This document shows, piece by piece, positions 1-8,577 of a stretch of DNA of 64,000 nucleotides. The notes under the pieces were generated by a model. That model ran no database searches. It worked only from the letters and a program-made list of their open reading frames with translations, and was not told where the DNA came from. The translations under genes and the position numbers were made by a program. Source of the stretch: Pandoraea capi (GTDB lineage: Bacteria; Pseudomonadota; Gammaproteobacteria; Burkholderiales; Burkholderiaceae); assembly GCF_902459735.1 (NCBI RefSeq), contig NZ_CABPRV010000002.1, positions 496,001 to 560,000 of the forward strand, written 5' to 3'. Positions within the stretch are counted from its first letter, which is position 1. Every line of letters begins with the position of its first letter.

Positions 1-1
1 A

Positions 2-526
2 GGCGGCTTCAACTGGCCGACGGTCATGTCCAACGCCGGTTCGCTGTGGAGCATTGCCGCGTCGATCTCGCAACCGATCTTCCACGGCGGCGCGTTGCTC
101 GCCCAGCGTCGGGCAGCACAGGCCACGTATGAAGCGGCCGTCGATCAGTACAAGCAGACGGTGCTGACGGCGTTCAAGAACGTCGCGGACACCCTGGCAT
201 CGCTCGAAGCGGACAATACGTCGCTGCTGCATGCCGACACCGCGAGTGCCGCGGCGGAGCAGATCTATCGCGACACCGCAGCGCGGGTGCGTCTGGGGGC
301 CTTGCCGGTGTCGTCGGCGCGAGGCCGTGAGCAGCAGTACTGGAATGCCTATCTGACGACGGTGCGTGCAACCGGCGCGCGTTTGTCGGATACTGCGCTA
401 CTGTTTTACGCGATGGGGGTGCCGCCCGAGCCATCGGCCGATGCGGCAGCACCGGCCAGCGGGGCGGCAGCGACCGCACCGGCCGACGCACAGTCGCTCC
501 CGTCGCAAGACGTAGCCAGACGATGA
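2..526 (+). CDS. Outer-membrane efflux protein (NodT/OprM type), C-terminal part
   Basis: The gene runs in from the left window edge, so only about 174 C-terminal residues are present. The reading frame is open back to base 2, and the internal ATG at 26 is not a credible start. The stretch with a coiled-coil helix, a phrase like FKNVADTLASLE and an Ala-rich tail is typical of the last helical repeat of TolC-like outer-membrane factors of RND or MFS-type tripartite pumps. Such proteins form the trimeric exit duct. The stop codon overlaps the start of the TetR gene (ATGA), so the two are probably co-transcribed and the regulator may control this pump. The rest of the pump must lie upstream of the window. 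Confidence 0.85.
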   Translation, partial: GGFNWPTVMSNAGSLWSIAASISQPIFHGGALLAQRRAAQATYEAAVDQYKQTVLTAFKNVADTLASLEADNTSLLHADTASAAAEQIYRDTAARVRLGALPVSSARGREQQYWNAYLTTVRATGARLSDTALLFYAMGVPPEPSADAAAPASGAAATAPADAQSLPSQDVARR

Positions 527-1173
527 CCGCCACACCCATTACGCGGGGCCGACGCCCCAAACACTTGCCCGATGGCCGCGCAGCCCTGCTGAACGCGGCC
601 ATCGACGCCTTCTCGCATCTCGGCTATGACGGCGCCAACCTGCGCGGTATCGCCGCTGCGGCAAAAGTCGACGCCAGCCTCGTGCGCGTGCACTTCGGCT
701 CGAAGGAGCAACTCTGGCGCGCCTGCGTCGATACGCTCGAGGCCGCGCTCACGGCCCCCGTCGACAATCTGAAAGCGATCGCGGACGACACCGCCCGCCC
801 GGTACGCGACCGGCTGCGCGACGCCATTGCACTCATTGCGGCCTACGCCGTGCAGCATCCCGAGCACAAACGCTTCATTTCCCTGCACGCCACGGAGACC
901 GGCGAGCGTGGTGCGGTGCTGTACCGCCATCTGCTCGAACCGGTCTACAACTGCATGGAGAAGCTCATCGTGGAGGGGATGGCCGCCGGCGTGGTGCGCG
1001 CCGAGCACCCGGCCATGTATTTCTGCGTGCTCGCTCACGCGCTGCACCCGCCGCCCGGCTCACCGGTGCTGATGCAGGTGATTGCGCCGGAAGTCGGCGG
1101 CGAGGCCTTCGGTCCCGCCCTGCTCAAGCAGGTCGAGATGGTCTTTTTCACGCCGCCGGACACCGAAGGCTGA
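523..1173 (+). CDS. TetR/AcrR family transcriptional regulator
   Basis: 216 residues. The N-terminal 65 residues hold a TetR-type helix-turn-helix (LLNAAIDAFSHLGYDGANLRGIA, then VHFGSKEQLW), and the remainder is the variable ligand-binding helical domain. The ATG overlaps the stop of the efflux gene by 4 bases, which implies translational coupling. By family and position it is probably a ligand-responsive repressor of the efflux operon. The effector cannot be told from sequence. It converges on the DUF1028 gene, 51 bases away. Confidence 0.9.
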   Translation: MTATPITRGRRPKHLPDGRAALLNAAIDAFSHLGYDGANLRGIAAAAKVDASLVRVHFGSKEQLWRACVDTLEAALTAPVDNLKAIADDTARPVRDRLRDAIALIAAYAVQHPEHKRFISLHATETGERGAVLYRHLLEPVYNCMEKLIVEGMAAGVVRAEHPAMYFCVLAHALHPPPGSPVLMQVIAPEVGGEAFGPALLKQVEMVFFTPPDTEG

Positions 1174-1224
1174 AATCGTCAGACGCCGGAACGTCGAAAT
1201 TCCAGCCAGGCACGGCTCGAAACC

Positions 1225-1899
1225 TCATTCATCGCCCGGCACGCCATAGCTCGGCGCGGCCGTGGGATTCAGGGCGCGCGTCACATAATCCTGCATCTGC
1301 GGCGCGTAGGCGCGCCAGAGGCCGTGGAGCTGGCCGATGGGATCGTCGTCCGCCCAGTCCACCCGCAGATCGACGATGGGCCAGACCAGATCGCCCACGA
1401 TCTTCATCGCCGCCGAATGCACCGGTCCGGCTTCGCCGCCAGCGGCGATCGCCGCGTGCATGGCCGCGAGCAGACGGTCTGCCAGCGGGCCTGTGGTCTG
1501 CTCGAACGCGGGCACCATCGACTCAATGACGCCAAGACTCGACAGCATGTTGCCCGCTGCCACGCACTGCCGCCCGGCCACCGCGTGATAGGTCCCGAGC
1601 GCCTGATAGCCACTGAAGTGCGCGGTGCGCCCCTGCGCGTCGACCACCGTCACTTGCCGGTATTCGCTCCACTGGCGCTCGGTCAGCGCGTCGCGCAAGG
1701 CGGTCTGCGGGTCCGCGCCCCCGGCGAGACGGTCGAGAATGTCCGGTCCGAGTGCAGGCAGCGTGACGTTCTGTGTCGCCACCGCGCCAACGTTCGCGCG
1801 CAGCCACGGACACCGTGCACCCACGGCAATGCTCGACGAGCTGATGGCGATACCGAGTTGTCCGGTCTGCTCACAGCGTCCGACAATGGAGAAAGTCAT
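1225..1899 (-). CDS. DUF1028 family protein (predicted Ntn-hydrolase fold)
   Basis: 224 residues beginning MTFSIVGR, the hallmark start of the DUF1028 family. The family is predicted to have an Ntn-hydrolase fold, so Thr2 exposed after Met removal could be the nucleophile; that is inference. Conserved features seen are ISSSSIAVGARCPW near residues 20-33 and an AGNML segment in the middle. It is the last gene of a minus-strand trio (monooxygenase, RidA-like, DUF1028), with only 27 bases separating it from the RidA-like gene. DUF1028 proteins often sit beside RidA homologues and amide- or amine-degrading enzymes, which suggests hydrolysis of a nitrogenous intermediate. The true substrate is unknown. 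Confidence 0.85.
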   Translation of the reverse strand: MTFSIVGRCEQTGQLGIAISSSSIAVGARCPWLRANVGAVATQNVTLPALGPDILDRLAGGADPQTALRDALTERQWSEYRQVTVVDAQGRTAHFSGYQALGTYHAVAGRQCVAAGNMLSSLGVIESMVPAFEQTTGPLADRLLAAMHAAIAAGGEAGPVHSAAMKIVGDLVWPIVDLRVDWADDDPIGQLHGLWRAYAPQMQDYVTRALNPTAAPSYGVPGDE

Positions 1900-1926
1900 A
1901 TGCGCTCCTTATGCGAGTGAGGCACG

Positions 1927-2373
1927 TCAGGCACGTTGGGAATCCTGCGGCGTCCAGCCTTCGGGAATCACCGCGATCACGTCGATTTCCATCAGCCACT
2001 CGGGTTGTCCGAGCGCGACGACCGTCAGCCCGGTGGAGATGGGAAACACGCCCTTGAGCCACTTGCCCACTTCGCGATAGACCGGCTCGCGATAACGCAC
2101 GTCCGTCAGATAGGTCGTGGTCTTCACCACATGCGAAAGGTCGCTGCCCGCCTCTTCGAGCAACTGCTTGACGTTCTTCATCGCCTGCTCGGCCTGCGCG
2201 CGCGGATCGCCGAGACCGACGAGATTGCCCGCGAAATCGGTGCCGATCTGGCCACGCACGTACACGGTGTTCCCCGCGCGCACCGCCTGACAGAGATCGT
2301 TGTCGAGCGACTGATTCGGATACGTGTCCTTCGTGTTGAACATGCGGATACGGGTATGGGTCGGTTGGGTCAT
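1927..2373 (-). CDS. RidA/YjgF/YER057c/UK114 superfamily protein lacking the catalytic arginine
   Basis: 148 residues from the ATG at 2373. The open frame extends upstream into the monooxygenase gene, but the RidA fold begins at this ATG. The core runs from VYVRGQIGTDF to the C-terminal MEIDVIAVIPEGW. In archetypal RidA the motif is F-P-A-R-S, where the Arg binds the imine carboxylate. Here it reads FPIST, with Ser113 in the Arg position. Archetypal 2-aminoacrylate deaminase activity is therefore unlikely, and the protein belongs with the Arg-less Rid subfamilies. It lies 28 bases downstream of the flavin monooxygenase and 27 upstream of DUF1028, in one probable operon. Confidence 0.9.
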   Translation of the reverse strand: MTQPTHTRIRMFNTKDTYPNQSLDNDLCQAVRAGNTVYVRGQIGTDFAGNLVGLGDPRAQAEQAMKNVKQLLEEAGSDLSHVVKTTTYLTDVRYREPVYREVGKWLKGVFPISTGLTVVALGQPEWLMEIDVIAVIPEGWTPQDSQRA

Positions 2374-2401
2374 GGAAGGCTCCTCGGATCGTGATCGTGA
2401 C

Positions 2402-3676
2402 TCAGTTCGCGACATTCGTCGGCGCGTCGTAGTAAGCGAGATATTTGCGTTGCGTCGCGATGTGCTCGGCGACATGTCGTGCGTCGTGCCACACGCCCCA
2501 GATGAAGGACGAGCCACGACGCGACAGCCACGGCAAGCCGAGGAAATAGACCCCCGGCTCCTTCGATACGCCACGCTGATGTTTGGGCTTGCCGCTATCG
2601 TCGAACGCATCGACTTGCAGCCACTGGAAGTCATGGACGTAGCCGGTCGCCCAGAGAATCGTGGTGACCCCGGCGTTCACCAGGTCCAACTCACCGAGCG
2701 GATGCGTCAGGCATTCGGGGTCGGCGGGAATGACACGGGCCTCGGGTTCTGCTGGAAGTTCGAGGCCATTGCGCGCCGCGTAGGCGTCGGCAGCGTCGAG
2801 CATCGACAGGTAGTTTTCGTCCCCTCGCGCGATGTTCTCGGCCAGATCGGGTGCAAAGCGCACCACGCCGCCATCGAACGATTGCGTGAGGCCCGTGAGC
2901 GTCACCCCCTGATGCGCCAGACGGCGAAAGTCCACCGTATGGCCACCGCGCGCGCCGCTCACGGCAATCGTCACATGCGCCTTGCCGGGCCGCATGACCT
3001 CGGCATCCCATTCGCCCAGCACCCCGAGCCACCAGCAGAAGTCGCGCCCGCGATAGCCGCGCGGCGGTCGGTCGTGCGGGCCGACCGACAAGTAGACCTG
3101 ACGTCCTGAGCGCTGCAACTCGTCGGCAATCTGTACACCCGACGACCCGGCGCCGACAACCAGCACGTTGCCCGGGGGCAACTGCTCCGGATTGCGGTAA
3201 TCGGCCGAATGCAACTGCGTCAGACGCTCGTCGCGGGGCGCGATGCCGGGAATCACCGGTCGCTGGAATGGCCCCGTCGCCACCACCACGCGAAGCGCCT
3301 CGTACCGGCCATCCGACGTCTCGACAGTGAAGCCCGGCCGCCCGACGTTCCTCACGACCTTCGTCACTTCCACGCCCGTGCGGATCGGCGCTTCGATCTT
3401 GCGCGCGTAATCCACGAAATAGTCCGCCACCTGCTCTTTCGATGCGAAACCATCCGGGTCGACGTCGGCAAACGTCATGCCGGGAAACCGGTCATGCCAC
3501 GCGGGACCATTGGCGACGAGCGAATCCCAGCGTCCGGTGCGCCAACGCTCCGCAATGCGCGCGCGTTCCAGCACGAGATGCGGCACACCGAGCTTGCTCA
3601 GGTGCTCGCTCATCGCCACGCCGGCCTGACCGGCACCGACGACGAGCGTATCGATTGACGGGGTTTGCACTGTCAT
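2402..3676 (-). CDS. Flavin-dependent monooxygenase / NAD(P)-FAD oxidoreductase (YUCCA/CzcO-like)
   Basis: 424 residues. An FAD-binding GAGQAG lies at residues 14-19, and a second, NAD(P)-binding GAGSSG sits mid-protein after NVLVV. The phrases ERWRTGRWDSL and NGPAW-DRFPG are typical of single-component flavin monooxygenases of the YUCCA/CzcO group. Such enzymes hydroxylate nitrogen or sulfur, decarboxylate keto acids or carry out Baeyer-Villiger oxidation. It is the first gene of a minus-strand operon with the RidA-like and DUF1028 genes, and it diverges from the LysR gene at 3904. Together with the Rieske oxygenase on the other side, it suggests oxidative breakdown of a nitrogenous compound. 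The substrate is not deducible. Confidence 0.88.
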   Translation of the reverse strand: MTVQTPSIDTLVVGAGQAGVAMSEHLSKLGVPHLVLERARIAERWRTGRWDSLVANGPAWHDRFPGMTFADVDPDGFASKEQVADYFVDYARKIEAPIRTGVEVTKVVRNVGRPGFTVETSDGRYEALRVVVATGPFQRPVIPGIAPRDERLTQLHSADYRNPEQLPPGNVLVVGAGSSGVQIADELQRSGRQVYLSVGPHDRPPRGYRGRDFCWWLGVLGEWDAEVMRPGKAHVTIAVSGARGGHTVDFRRLAHQGVTLTGLTQSFDGGVVRFAPDLAENIARGDENYLSMLDAADAYAARNGLELPAEPEARVIPADPECLTHPLGELDLVNAGVTTILWATGYVHDFQWLQVDAFDDSGKPKHQRGVSKEPGVYFLGLPWLSRRGSSFIWGVWHDARHVAEHIATQRKYLAYYDAPTNVAN

Positions 3677-3758
3677 GGCTTGCGTCCTTCAGAAGGCAGA
3701 GAGTTGGCGAACCACCCGGGGGATGGGTCATTCGGGGCAATCTACGCGTGCGGACAGC

Positions 3759-3796
3759 ATCCGAAAAATACATTTAAAAAATGCAGGGCATCGGAT
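3759..3796. promoter_or_regulatory. Candidate LysR operator: inverted ATCCGA motifs
   Basis: ATCCGAAAA at 3759-3767 and TCGGAT at 3791-3796 form widely spaced inverted half-sites in the AT-rich divergent region between the monooxygenase and LysR genes. The same ATCCGAAAA recurs at 4921-4929, in front of the Rieske gene. That recurrence is the main reason to suspect an operator for the LysR regulator. Binding is inferred only. Confidence 0.35.
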
Positions 3797-3903
3797 TTGA
3801 CTATGCAGACTTTTTTTTCGGTTTCACAATGCCGTCGAATCATGCCGCCCGCGATTTGCCGCCCGATATGCCGCCTTATTTACCGCCTGATGGAGCGATG
3901 CCG

Positions 3904-4833
3904 ATGGACAATCAGCCACTGCGCTACTCGCTGCGCCAACTGCGCTATTTCGTGGTCACCGCCGAGGTGCTGTCGTTCACTGCGGCGGCCAGACGGCTGC
4001 ACATCTCACAACCATCCATCTCTACCGCGCTTGCGGATCTTGAAGTCTCGTTCGGCGTGCAGTTGTTCATCCGGCATCACGCGAGCGGGCTGTCGCTCAC
4101 GCAAGCCGGGCGCGATCTGCTCGGGCAGGCGCGCAACCTGCTCAAGACGGCGGAAGAGTTACAGATGGCGGCCAAGGAGATGGATAGCGGCATGACCGGT
4201 GCGATTGCGCTGGGATGTCTGGCGTCACTCGCGCCGCCGCTGATGCCGGGCCTGATCAGCCGCTTCACGCAAGAGCACGCCGGTATTTCGTTTCGCACCG
4301 TCGAAGCGCATCAGGACGGCCTGCTACGCGGCCTGCACGACGGCTCGCTCGATCTCGTGCTCACCTACAGCCTCGATCTGAGCGAGGACATCGCGTTCAC
4401 CCCGCTGCTGTCGCTGCCGCCGTACGCGATCCTGCCGCGCACACACCGGCTCGCCCGGGCACGCAAAGTGTCGCTGGCCGACTTGCAGTCTGAGCCCTAC
4501 GTGATGCTCGATCTGCCGCACAGCCGCGAGTATTTCGCGGCGCTGTTCGATGCGGTCGGCACCCGGCCCGTGCCGGCCTTCCGCTCGTCGCAACCCGAGG
4601 TCGTGCGCGGCATGGTAGCGAACGGTCTGGGCTACAGCCTGCTGAATTTCCCACTCAAATCGACGCGCACGGTGGACGGCGAGGAATTCGTCATCAAGCG
4701 CTTCAAGGACAACGTCAACGCGCTCACGCTGGGCGTAGCCCAATCCCGCACGATGAAGCCGCGCCGGGTGGTCGAGCGCTTCGCGTCGTTCTGCGAGAAC
4801 CACATCCGGCGACTCCATCTCACGCCGCAATGA
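3904..4833 (+). CDS. LysR family transcriptional regulator
   Basis: 309 residues from the ATG at 3904, chosen because GGAG at 3892-3895 stands 8 bases upstream. The frame is open from 3781, but that would add about 40 atypical residues. The N-terminal winged helix reads LRQLRYFVVTAEVLSFTAAARRL followed by ISQPSISTALADLE, and the rest is a substrate-binding-type effector domain. It sits between the divergent monooxygenase/RidA/DUF1028 operon and the Rieske/ABC genes, the classic position for a LysR activator of both. A shared ATCCGAAAA motif occurs in both flanking intergenic regions. Confidence 0.9.
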   Translation: MDNQPLRYSLRQLRYFVVTAEVLSFTAAARRLHISQPSISTALADLEVSFGVQLFIRHHASGLSLTQAGRDLLGQARNLLKTAEELQMAAKEMDSGMTGAIALGCLASLAPPLMPGLISRFTQEHAGISFRTVEAHQDGLLRGLHDGSLDLVLTYSLDLSEDIAFTPLLSLPPYAILPRTHRLARARKVSLADLQSEPYVMLDLPHSREYFAALFDAVGTRPVPAFRSSQPEVVRGMVANGLGYSLLNFPLKSTRTVDGEEFVIKRFKDNVNALTLGVAQSRTMKPRRVVERFASFCENHIRRLHLTPQ

Positions 4834-4920
4834 CTCGCCTGCTGCCTGATTCGCATCATCAGCATCGCGCATAGGTCCCCCCGGCATTTCAACGCTGCAT
4901 AGGGAAAACCTTTGCCCTGT

Positions 4921-4929
4921 ATCCGAAAA
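4921..4929. promoter_or_regulatory. Second copy of ATCCGAAAA motif before the Rieske gene
   Basis: A copy of ATCCGAAAA identical to the one at 3759-3767 lies about 110 bases upstream of the Rieske start, in an AT-rich stretch (4915-4965) that probably holds the promoter. It is compatible with control by the adjacent LysR protein; this is inference. Confidence 0.3.
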
Positions 4930-5039
4930 CAATATTTTGGCTGGCAATTTGGCTTGATAGATTGATGTTCATGTTGAGCGCCGAACGCAAGGGACAGCAG
5001 CATGCCCCGAGGCGAAGCGGCGAATGAACGGAGGGCTTC

Positions 5040-6188
5040 ATGGCTGACCAGACAGGGACGATCGCAGGGCAAACGCTCATCGACGCACTGCGTGCCGGTG
5101 GCGAACGCTCATTCGACGATGCACGGGCAATGCCGCCCGGCGTGTATACGTCGCCCGACTTTCTCGCTCGCGAGCAACACGGCATCTTTGCCAGAGAGTG
5201 GCAATGCGTGGGGCGGGCCAGCGTGCTCGCTGCGCCGGGCGATTACCTCACGGCCCAGATCGGCGATCAGCCCGTCGTGGTCGTGCGTGACGAGCAGGGT
5301 CAACTGGCGGCGATGTCCAACGTCTGCCTGCATCGCATGTCCGTGCTGCTCGAAGGACGCGGCAACATCCGTCGCATCGTCTGCCCTTACCACGCGTGGA
5401 ACTACGGCCTCGACGGTCAGTTGAAAGGCGCGCCGATGATGGACGAGCAAGCGGGCTTCTGCAAGGAAAGCTACCGGCTGCCCGCGATTCGTTGCGAGCA
5501 GTGGCAAGGCTGGATCTACGTCACGCTCGATCCGCATGCGCCGCCCGTCGCCCGGCAACTGAGCGAACTCACCGAGCTGATCGCGCCTTACGGCATGACC
5601 GACTACATCGAAACTTTCTATGAAGAGCATGTCTGGGATACGAACTGGAAGATCCTTGCCGAGAACTTCATGGAGAGCTATCACCTGCCGATGCTGCATC
5701 GCGCCACGGTAGGGCCGCATTCGAAGCTCGAAGAGATGGAATGCCCGCCGGGTCTCGCGGCGTTCAACTATCACTGGATCACCAAGGAAGCGAGCCTGCC
5801 GATCGGCAACGCGCACCCTGACAACACCCGTCTCGAAGGCCACTGGCGCAAGACGACGGCGCTGCTGGCGATCTACCCGACGCATCTCGTCACGCTCACC
5901 CCCGGGTACTTCTGGTACCTCGTGCTCCAGCCGCGAGGCGTGGGACGTGTGCATATCCGCTTTGGCGGCGGGCTGGCGCCCGAGTTCGTCGCGGACCCAC
6001 AGGCGCAAACTTACATGGCGTCGCTCAAGACACTGCTCGACGAAGTCAACGCCGAAGACCGGCGTGGCGTGGAAGCCGTGTTCCGTGGCGTACACGCACC
6101 GCTGGCGAAGCCGGGCCATCTGAGCCGACTGGAGCGCCCCAATTACGATTTCGCGCGCTATCTCGCCGCGAAGCTGGCTCAGCCCTGA
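5040..6188 (+). CDS. Rieske [2Fe-2S] non-heme iron oxygenase, alpha subunit
   Basis: 382 residues. The start is supported by GGAGG at 5029-5033. The Rieske cluster ligands are C96-L-H98 and C115-P-Y-H118. The mononuclear iron motif is at ENFMESYHLPMLH (residues 208-220, His215 and His220), with a likely Asp ligand in NAEDRRGVE near the C-terminus. The length and the absence of a beta-subunit gene resemble the homotrimeric group that includes glycine-betaine, choline, carnitine and stachydrine oxygenases. A demethylase or monooxygenase acting on a small nitrogenous compound is therefore more likely than a classical arene dioxygenase; this is inference. It is followed directly by a polyamine-type ABC importer. 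No dedicated ferredoxin gene is present. Confidence 0.92.
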   Translation: MADQTGTIAGQTLIDALRAGGERSFDDARAMPPGVYTSPDFLAREQHGIFAREWQCVGRASVLAAPGDYLTAQIGDQPVVVVRDEQGQLAAMSNVCLHRMSVLLEGRGNIRRIVCPYHAWNYGLDGQLKGAPMMDEQAGFCKESYRLPAIRCEQWQGWIYVTLDPHAPPVARQLSELTELIAPYGMTDYIETFYEEHVWDTNWKILAENFMESYHLPMLHRATVGPHSKLEEMECPPGLAAFNYHWITKEASLPIGNAHPDNTRLEGHWRKTTALLAIYPTHLVTLTPGYFWYLVLQPRGVGRVHIRFGGGLAPEFVADPQAQTYMASLKTLLDEVNAEDRRGVEAVFRGVHAPLAKPGHLSRLERPNYDFARYLAAKLAQP

Positions 6189-6244
6189 GTGCCGGACCCG
6201 GTCTCACATCCGGCGCCGCACTCCGAAGACAGGACACCATCACG

Positions 6245-7456
6245 ATGTCGAACCCTTCCTTCATTTCGTTCTCGAGCGTGAGCAAGTCGTATGACGGCGT
6301 GAATCACGTCGTCGACGACCTGAACCTCGATGTACGCCGCGGAGAGTTCCTGTCCCTGCTCGGCCCGTCGGGTTCGGGCAAGACGACCACGCTCATGATG
6401 CTCGCGGGTTTCGAGTCCCCCACGCACGGCGAAATTCGTCTTGACGGCCAGCGTCTCGACGACAAGCCCCCGCATCAGCGCGACATCGGCATGGTGTTCC
6501 AGAACTACGCGCTGTTCCCGCATCTCACGATTGCGCAGAACGTGGCCTTCCCGCTGTCGGTGCGACGCGTCGGACGCACCGAGCAGAATGCCCGCGTCAA
6601 GCGCGCGCTGGAGATGATCGAGCTGTCGCACCTGGCCAACCGGCGCCCCGCCCAACTCTCCGGCGGTCAGCAGCAGCGCGTGGCGCTGGCCCGTGCGCTG
6701 GTGTTCGAGCCGAGCGTGGTGCTGATGGACGAGCCGCTGGGCGCGCTCGACAAACGGCTGCGCGAGACGATGCAGTACGAGATCATGCGCCTGCATCGCG
6801 AGCTGTCGCTGACGATTGTCTACGTGACGCACGATCAGGCCGAAGCGTTGACGATGTCGGATCGCGTTGCCGTGTTTTCGGACGGGCGCATTCAGCAGGC
6901 GGCGTCGCCGACCGAACTCTACGAGAACGCGCAGAACGCCTTCGTCGCGAATTTCGTCGGCGAGAACAACGGATTGACCGGACGCGTCGTGCGCGCCGCC
7001 GACGGCTGGGCGACCCTCGCACTGTCCGACGGCAGCCTCATTCGCGGGCGCTGCAATGTCGAGGCCACCACTGACGCAACGACCGATTCGGGGTTGCGTA
7101 CCGGCGACGCCGCCATGCTCGCGCTGCGTCCCGAGCGCGCGCACATTCCCGGCCCGGACGGCGTGCACGCCCCGGAAGAACACAACGTCGTGCGAGCGCG
7201 CGTCGACGAACTCGTATACTGCGGCGACCATCATCGCGTGCACCTCACGCTCGGCTCGCGCGATGCCATCGTCGTCAAGGTCCCCAACACGCAGCGTCAT
7301 GCCCTGCCCTGCACGGGCGACACCATCGATGTCGCATGGCGTCACGACGACTGCAAGATTCTTGCCGCAAGCGCGCCACGTGCCACGCCGGCCCCGGTTT
7401 CTCCCGACGCACCTTCCCCATCCCTGATCCTGACTGCACCTGCCGGAGCCAACTGA
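6245..7456 (+). CDS. ABC transporter ATP-binding protein (PotA-like)
   Basis: 403 residues. Walker A GPSGSGKTT is at 40-48, signature LSGGQQQR at 138-145 and Walker B VVLMDEP at 158-164. The C-terminal third is a TOBE-type regulatory domain as in spermidine/putrescine ATPases. It begins 56 bases after the Rieske gene and ends one base before the binding-protein start, so it belongs to the same transcription unit. It energises the two permeases at 8578 and 9887 from the cytoplasmic face. Confidence 0.95.
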   Translation: MSNPSFISFSSVSKSYDGVNHVVDDLNLDVRRGEFLSLLGPSGSGKTTTLMMLAGFESPTHGEIRLDGQRLDDKPPHQRDIGMVFQNYALFPHLTIAQNVAFPLSVRRVGRTEQNARVKRALEMIELSHLANRRPAQLSGGQQQRVALARALVFEPSVVLMDEPLGALDKRLRETMQYEIMRLHRELSLTIVYVTHDQAEALTMSDRVAVFSDGRIQQAASPTELYENAQNAFVANFVGENNGLTGRVVRAADGWATLALSDGSLIRGRCNVEATTDATTDSGLRTGDAAMLALRPERAHIPGPDGVHAPEEHNVVRARVDELVYCGDHHRVHLTLGSRDAIVVKVPNTQRHALPCTGDTIDVAWRHDDCKILAASAPRATPAPVSPDAPSPSLILTAPAGAN

Positions 7457-7457
7457 T

Positions 7458-8513
7458 ATGCGCACCTCTCTCAAAACGCACTGCGCCGCCCTCGCCGTCC
7501 TGGCCTTCGCCACCACGGCCACGACGACCACCTACGCCGCCGAAACCCTCAACGTGGTGACCTTTGGCGGCGCCTTCGAGGCAGCGGCCAAGAAAGCCTG
7601 GTTCGAGCCGTTCACGCAGGCCACGGGCGTCACGTTCGCGACCGAGTCTTATGACGGCGGTCTCGCCAAACTCTCCGCCATGGAGCAGGCGAAGAACACC
7701 ACGTGGGACCTGATCGACATGGAAACCAACGACGCGATCACGGCCTGCGACGAGGGACTGCTCAAGAAGTTCGACAAGAAGACCCTCGGCAAGACCAGCG
7801 ACTTCATTCCCGGCTCGATCAGCGAGTGCGCCGTCGCGAGCATGGTCTGGTCGACGATCTACGCCTTCGATGCGAGCAAGCTGAAAACCGCACCCACGAC
7901 GGTCAACGACTTCTTCGATTTGCAGAAATTCCCCGGCAAGCGCGGGCTGCGCAAGTCGCCGAAGGTCACGATGGAATGGGCGCTGATCGCTGACGGCGTC
8001 GATCCGAAGGATGTCTACAAGGTGCTCGCCACGCCCGCCGGCGTCGACCGCGCGTTCAAGAAGCTCGACACCATCAAGAAGAGCATCGTCTGGTGGGAGT
8101 CCGGTGCACAGGCGCCGCAGTTGCTCGCCGACGGCGCTGTCGTCATGGTGCAGGCTTACAACGGCCGGATCGACGACGCTGCGAAGAAGGACAAGAAGCC
8201 GTTCAAGGCCGTGTGGGACGCACAGGTCTACGACTTCGAATGGTGGGGCGTGCCCGCCGGCGCCAAGCATGCCGATGCGGCCGCCAAGTTCATCGTCTCC
8301 CAGTCGCAACCGAAGGCGTCTGCCGATCTGTCGAAATACATCGCCTACGCGCCGCCGCGCAAGGACGCGATTCAGTACGTCGACAAGCAACGTCTGGCCG
8401 ATATGCCGACCGCGCCGGAGAACTTCAAGCGCGCCGTGCAGATCAACGCGAACTTCTGGGCCGATAACGCCGACGCCATCAACAAGCGCTTCCAGGTGTG
8501 GCTCACGCAATGA
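7458..8513 (+). CDS. ABC transporter periplasmic substrate-binding protein (PotD-like)
   Basis: 351 residues. A Sec signal peptide occupies about residues 1-30 (hydrophobic AALAVLAFATTATTTTYAA, then cleavage near AETLNVV). The start LNVVTFGGAFEAAAKKAWFEPF is the usual opening of the extracellular type-1 polyamine/iron-like binding family. It would capture the substrate in the periplasm. The family binds polyamines, opines, quaternary amines or amino-acid derivatives, so its combination with a Rieske oxygenase hints at a nitrogenous ligand. It is tightly linked to the ATPase gene (one-base gap). Confidence 0.93.
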   Translation: MRTSLKTHCAALAVLAFATTATTTTYAAETLNVVTFGGAFEAAAKKAWFEPFTQATGVTFATESYDGGLAKLSAMEQAKNTTWDLIDMETNDAITACDEGLLKKFDKKTLGKTSDFIPGSISECAVASMVWSTIYAFDASKLKTAPTTVNDFFDLQKFPGKRGLRKSPKVTMEWALIADGVDPKDVYKVLATPAGVDRAFKKLDTIKKSIVWWESGAQAPQLLADGAVVMVQAYNGRIDDAAKKDKKPFKAVWDAQVYDFEWWGVPAGAKHADAAAKFIVSQSQPKASADLSKYIAYAPPRKDAIQYVDKQRLADMPTAPENFKRAVQINANFWADNADAINKRFQVWLTQ

Positions 8514-8577
8514 CGTGTAGCGCTCCTGATATTCGCGACATTCGAGACCAATCGGCGCACTGTACGAGATAACGCCC

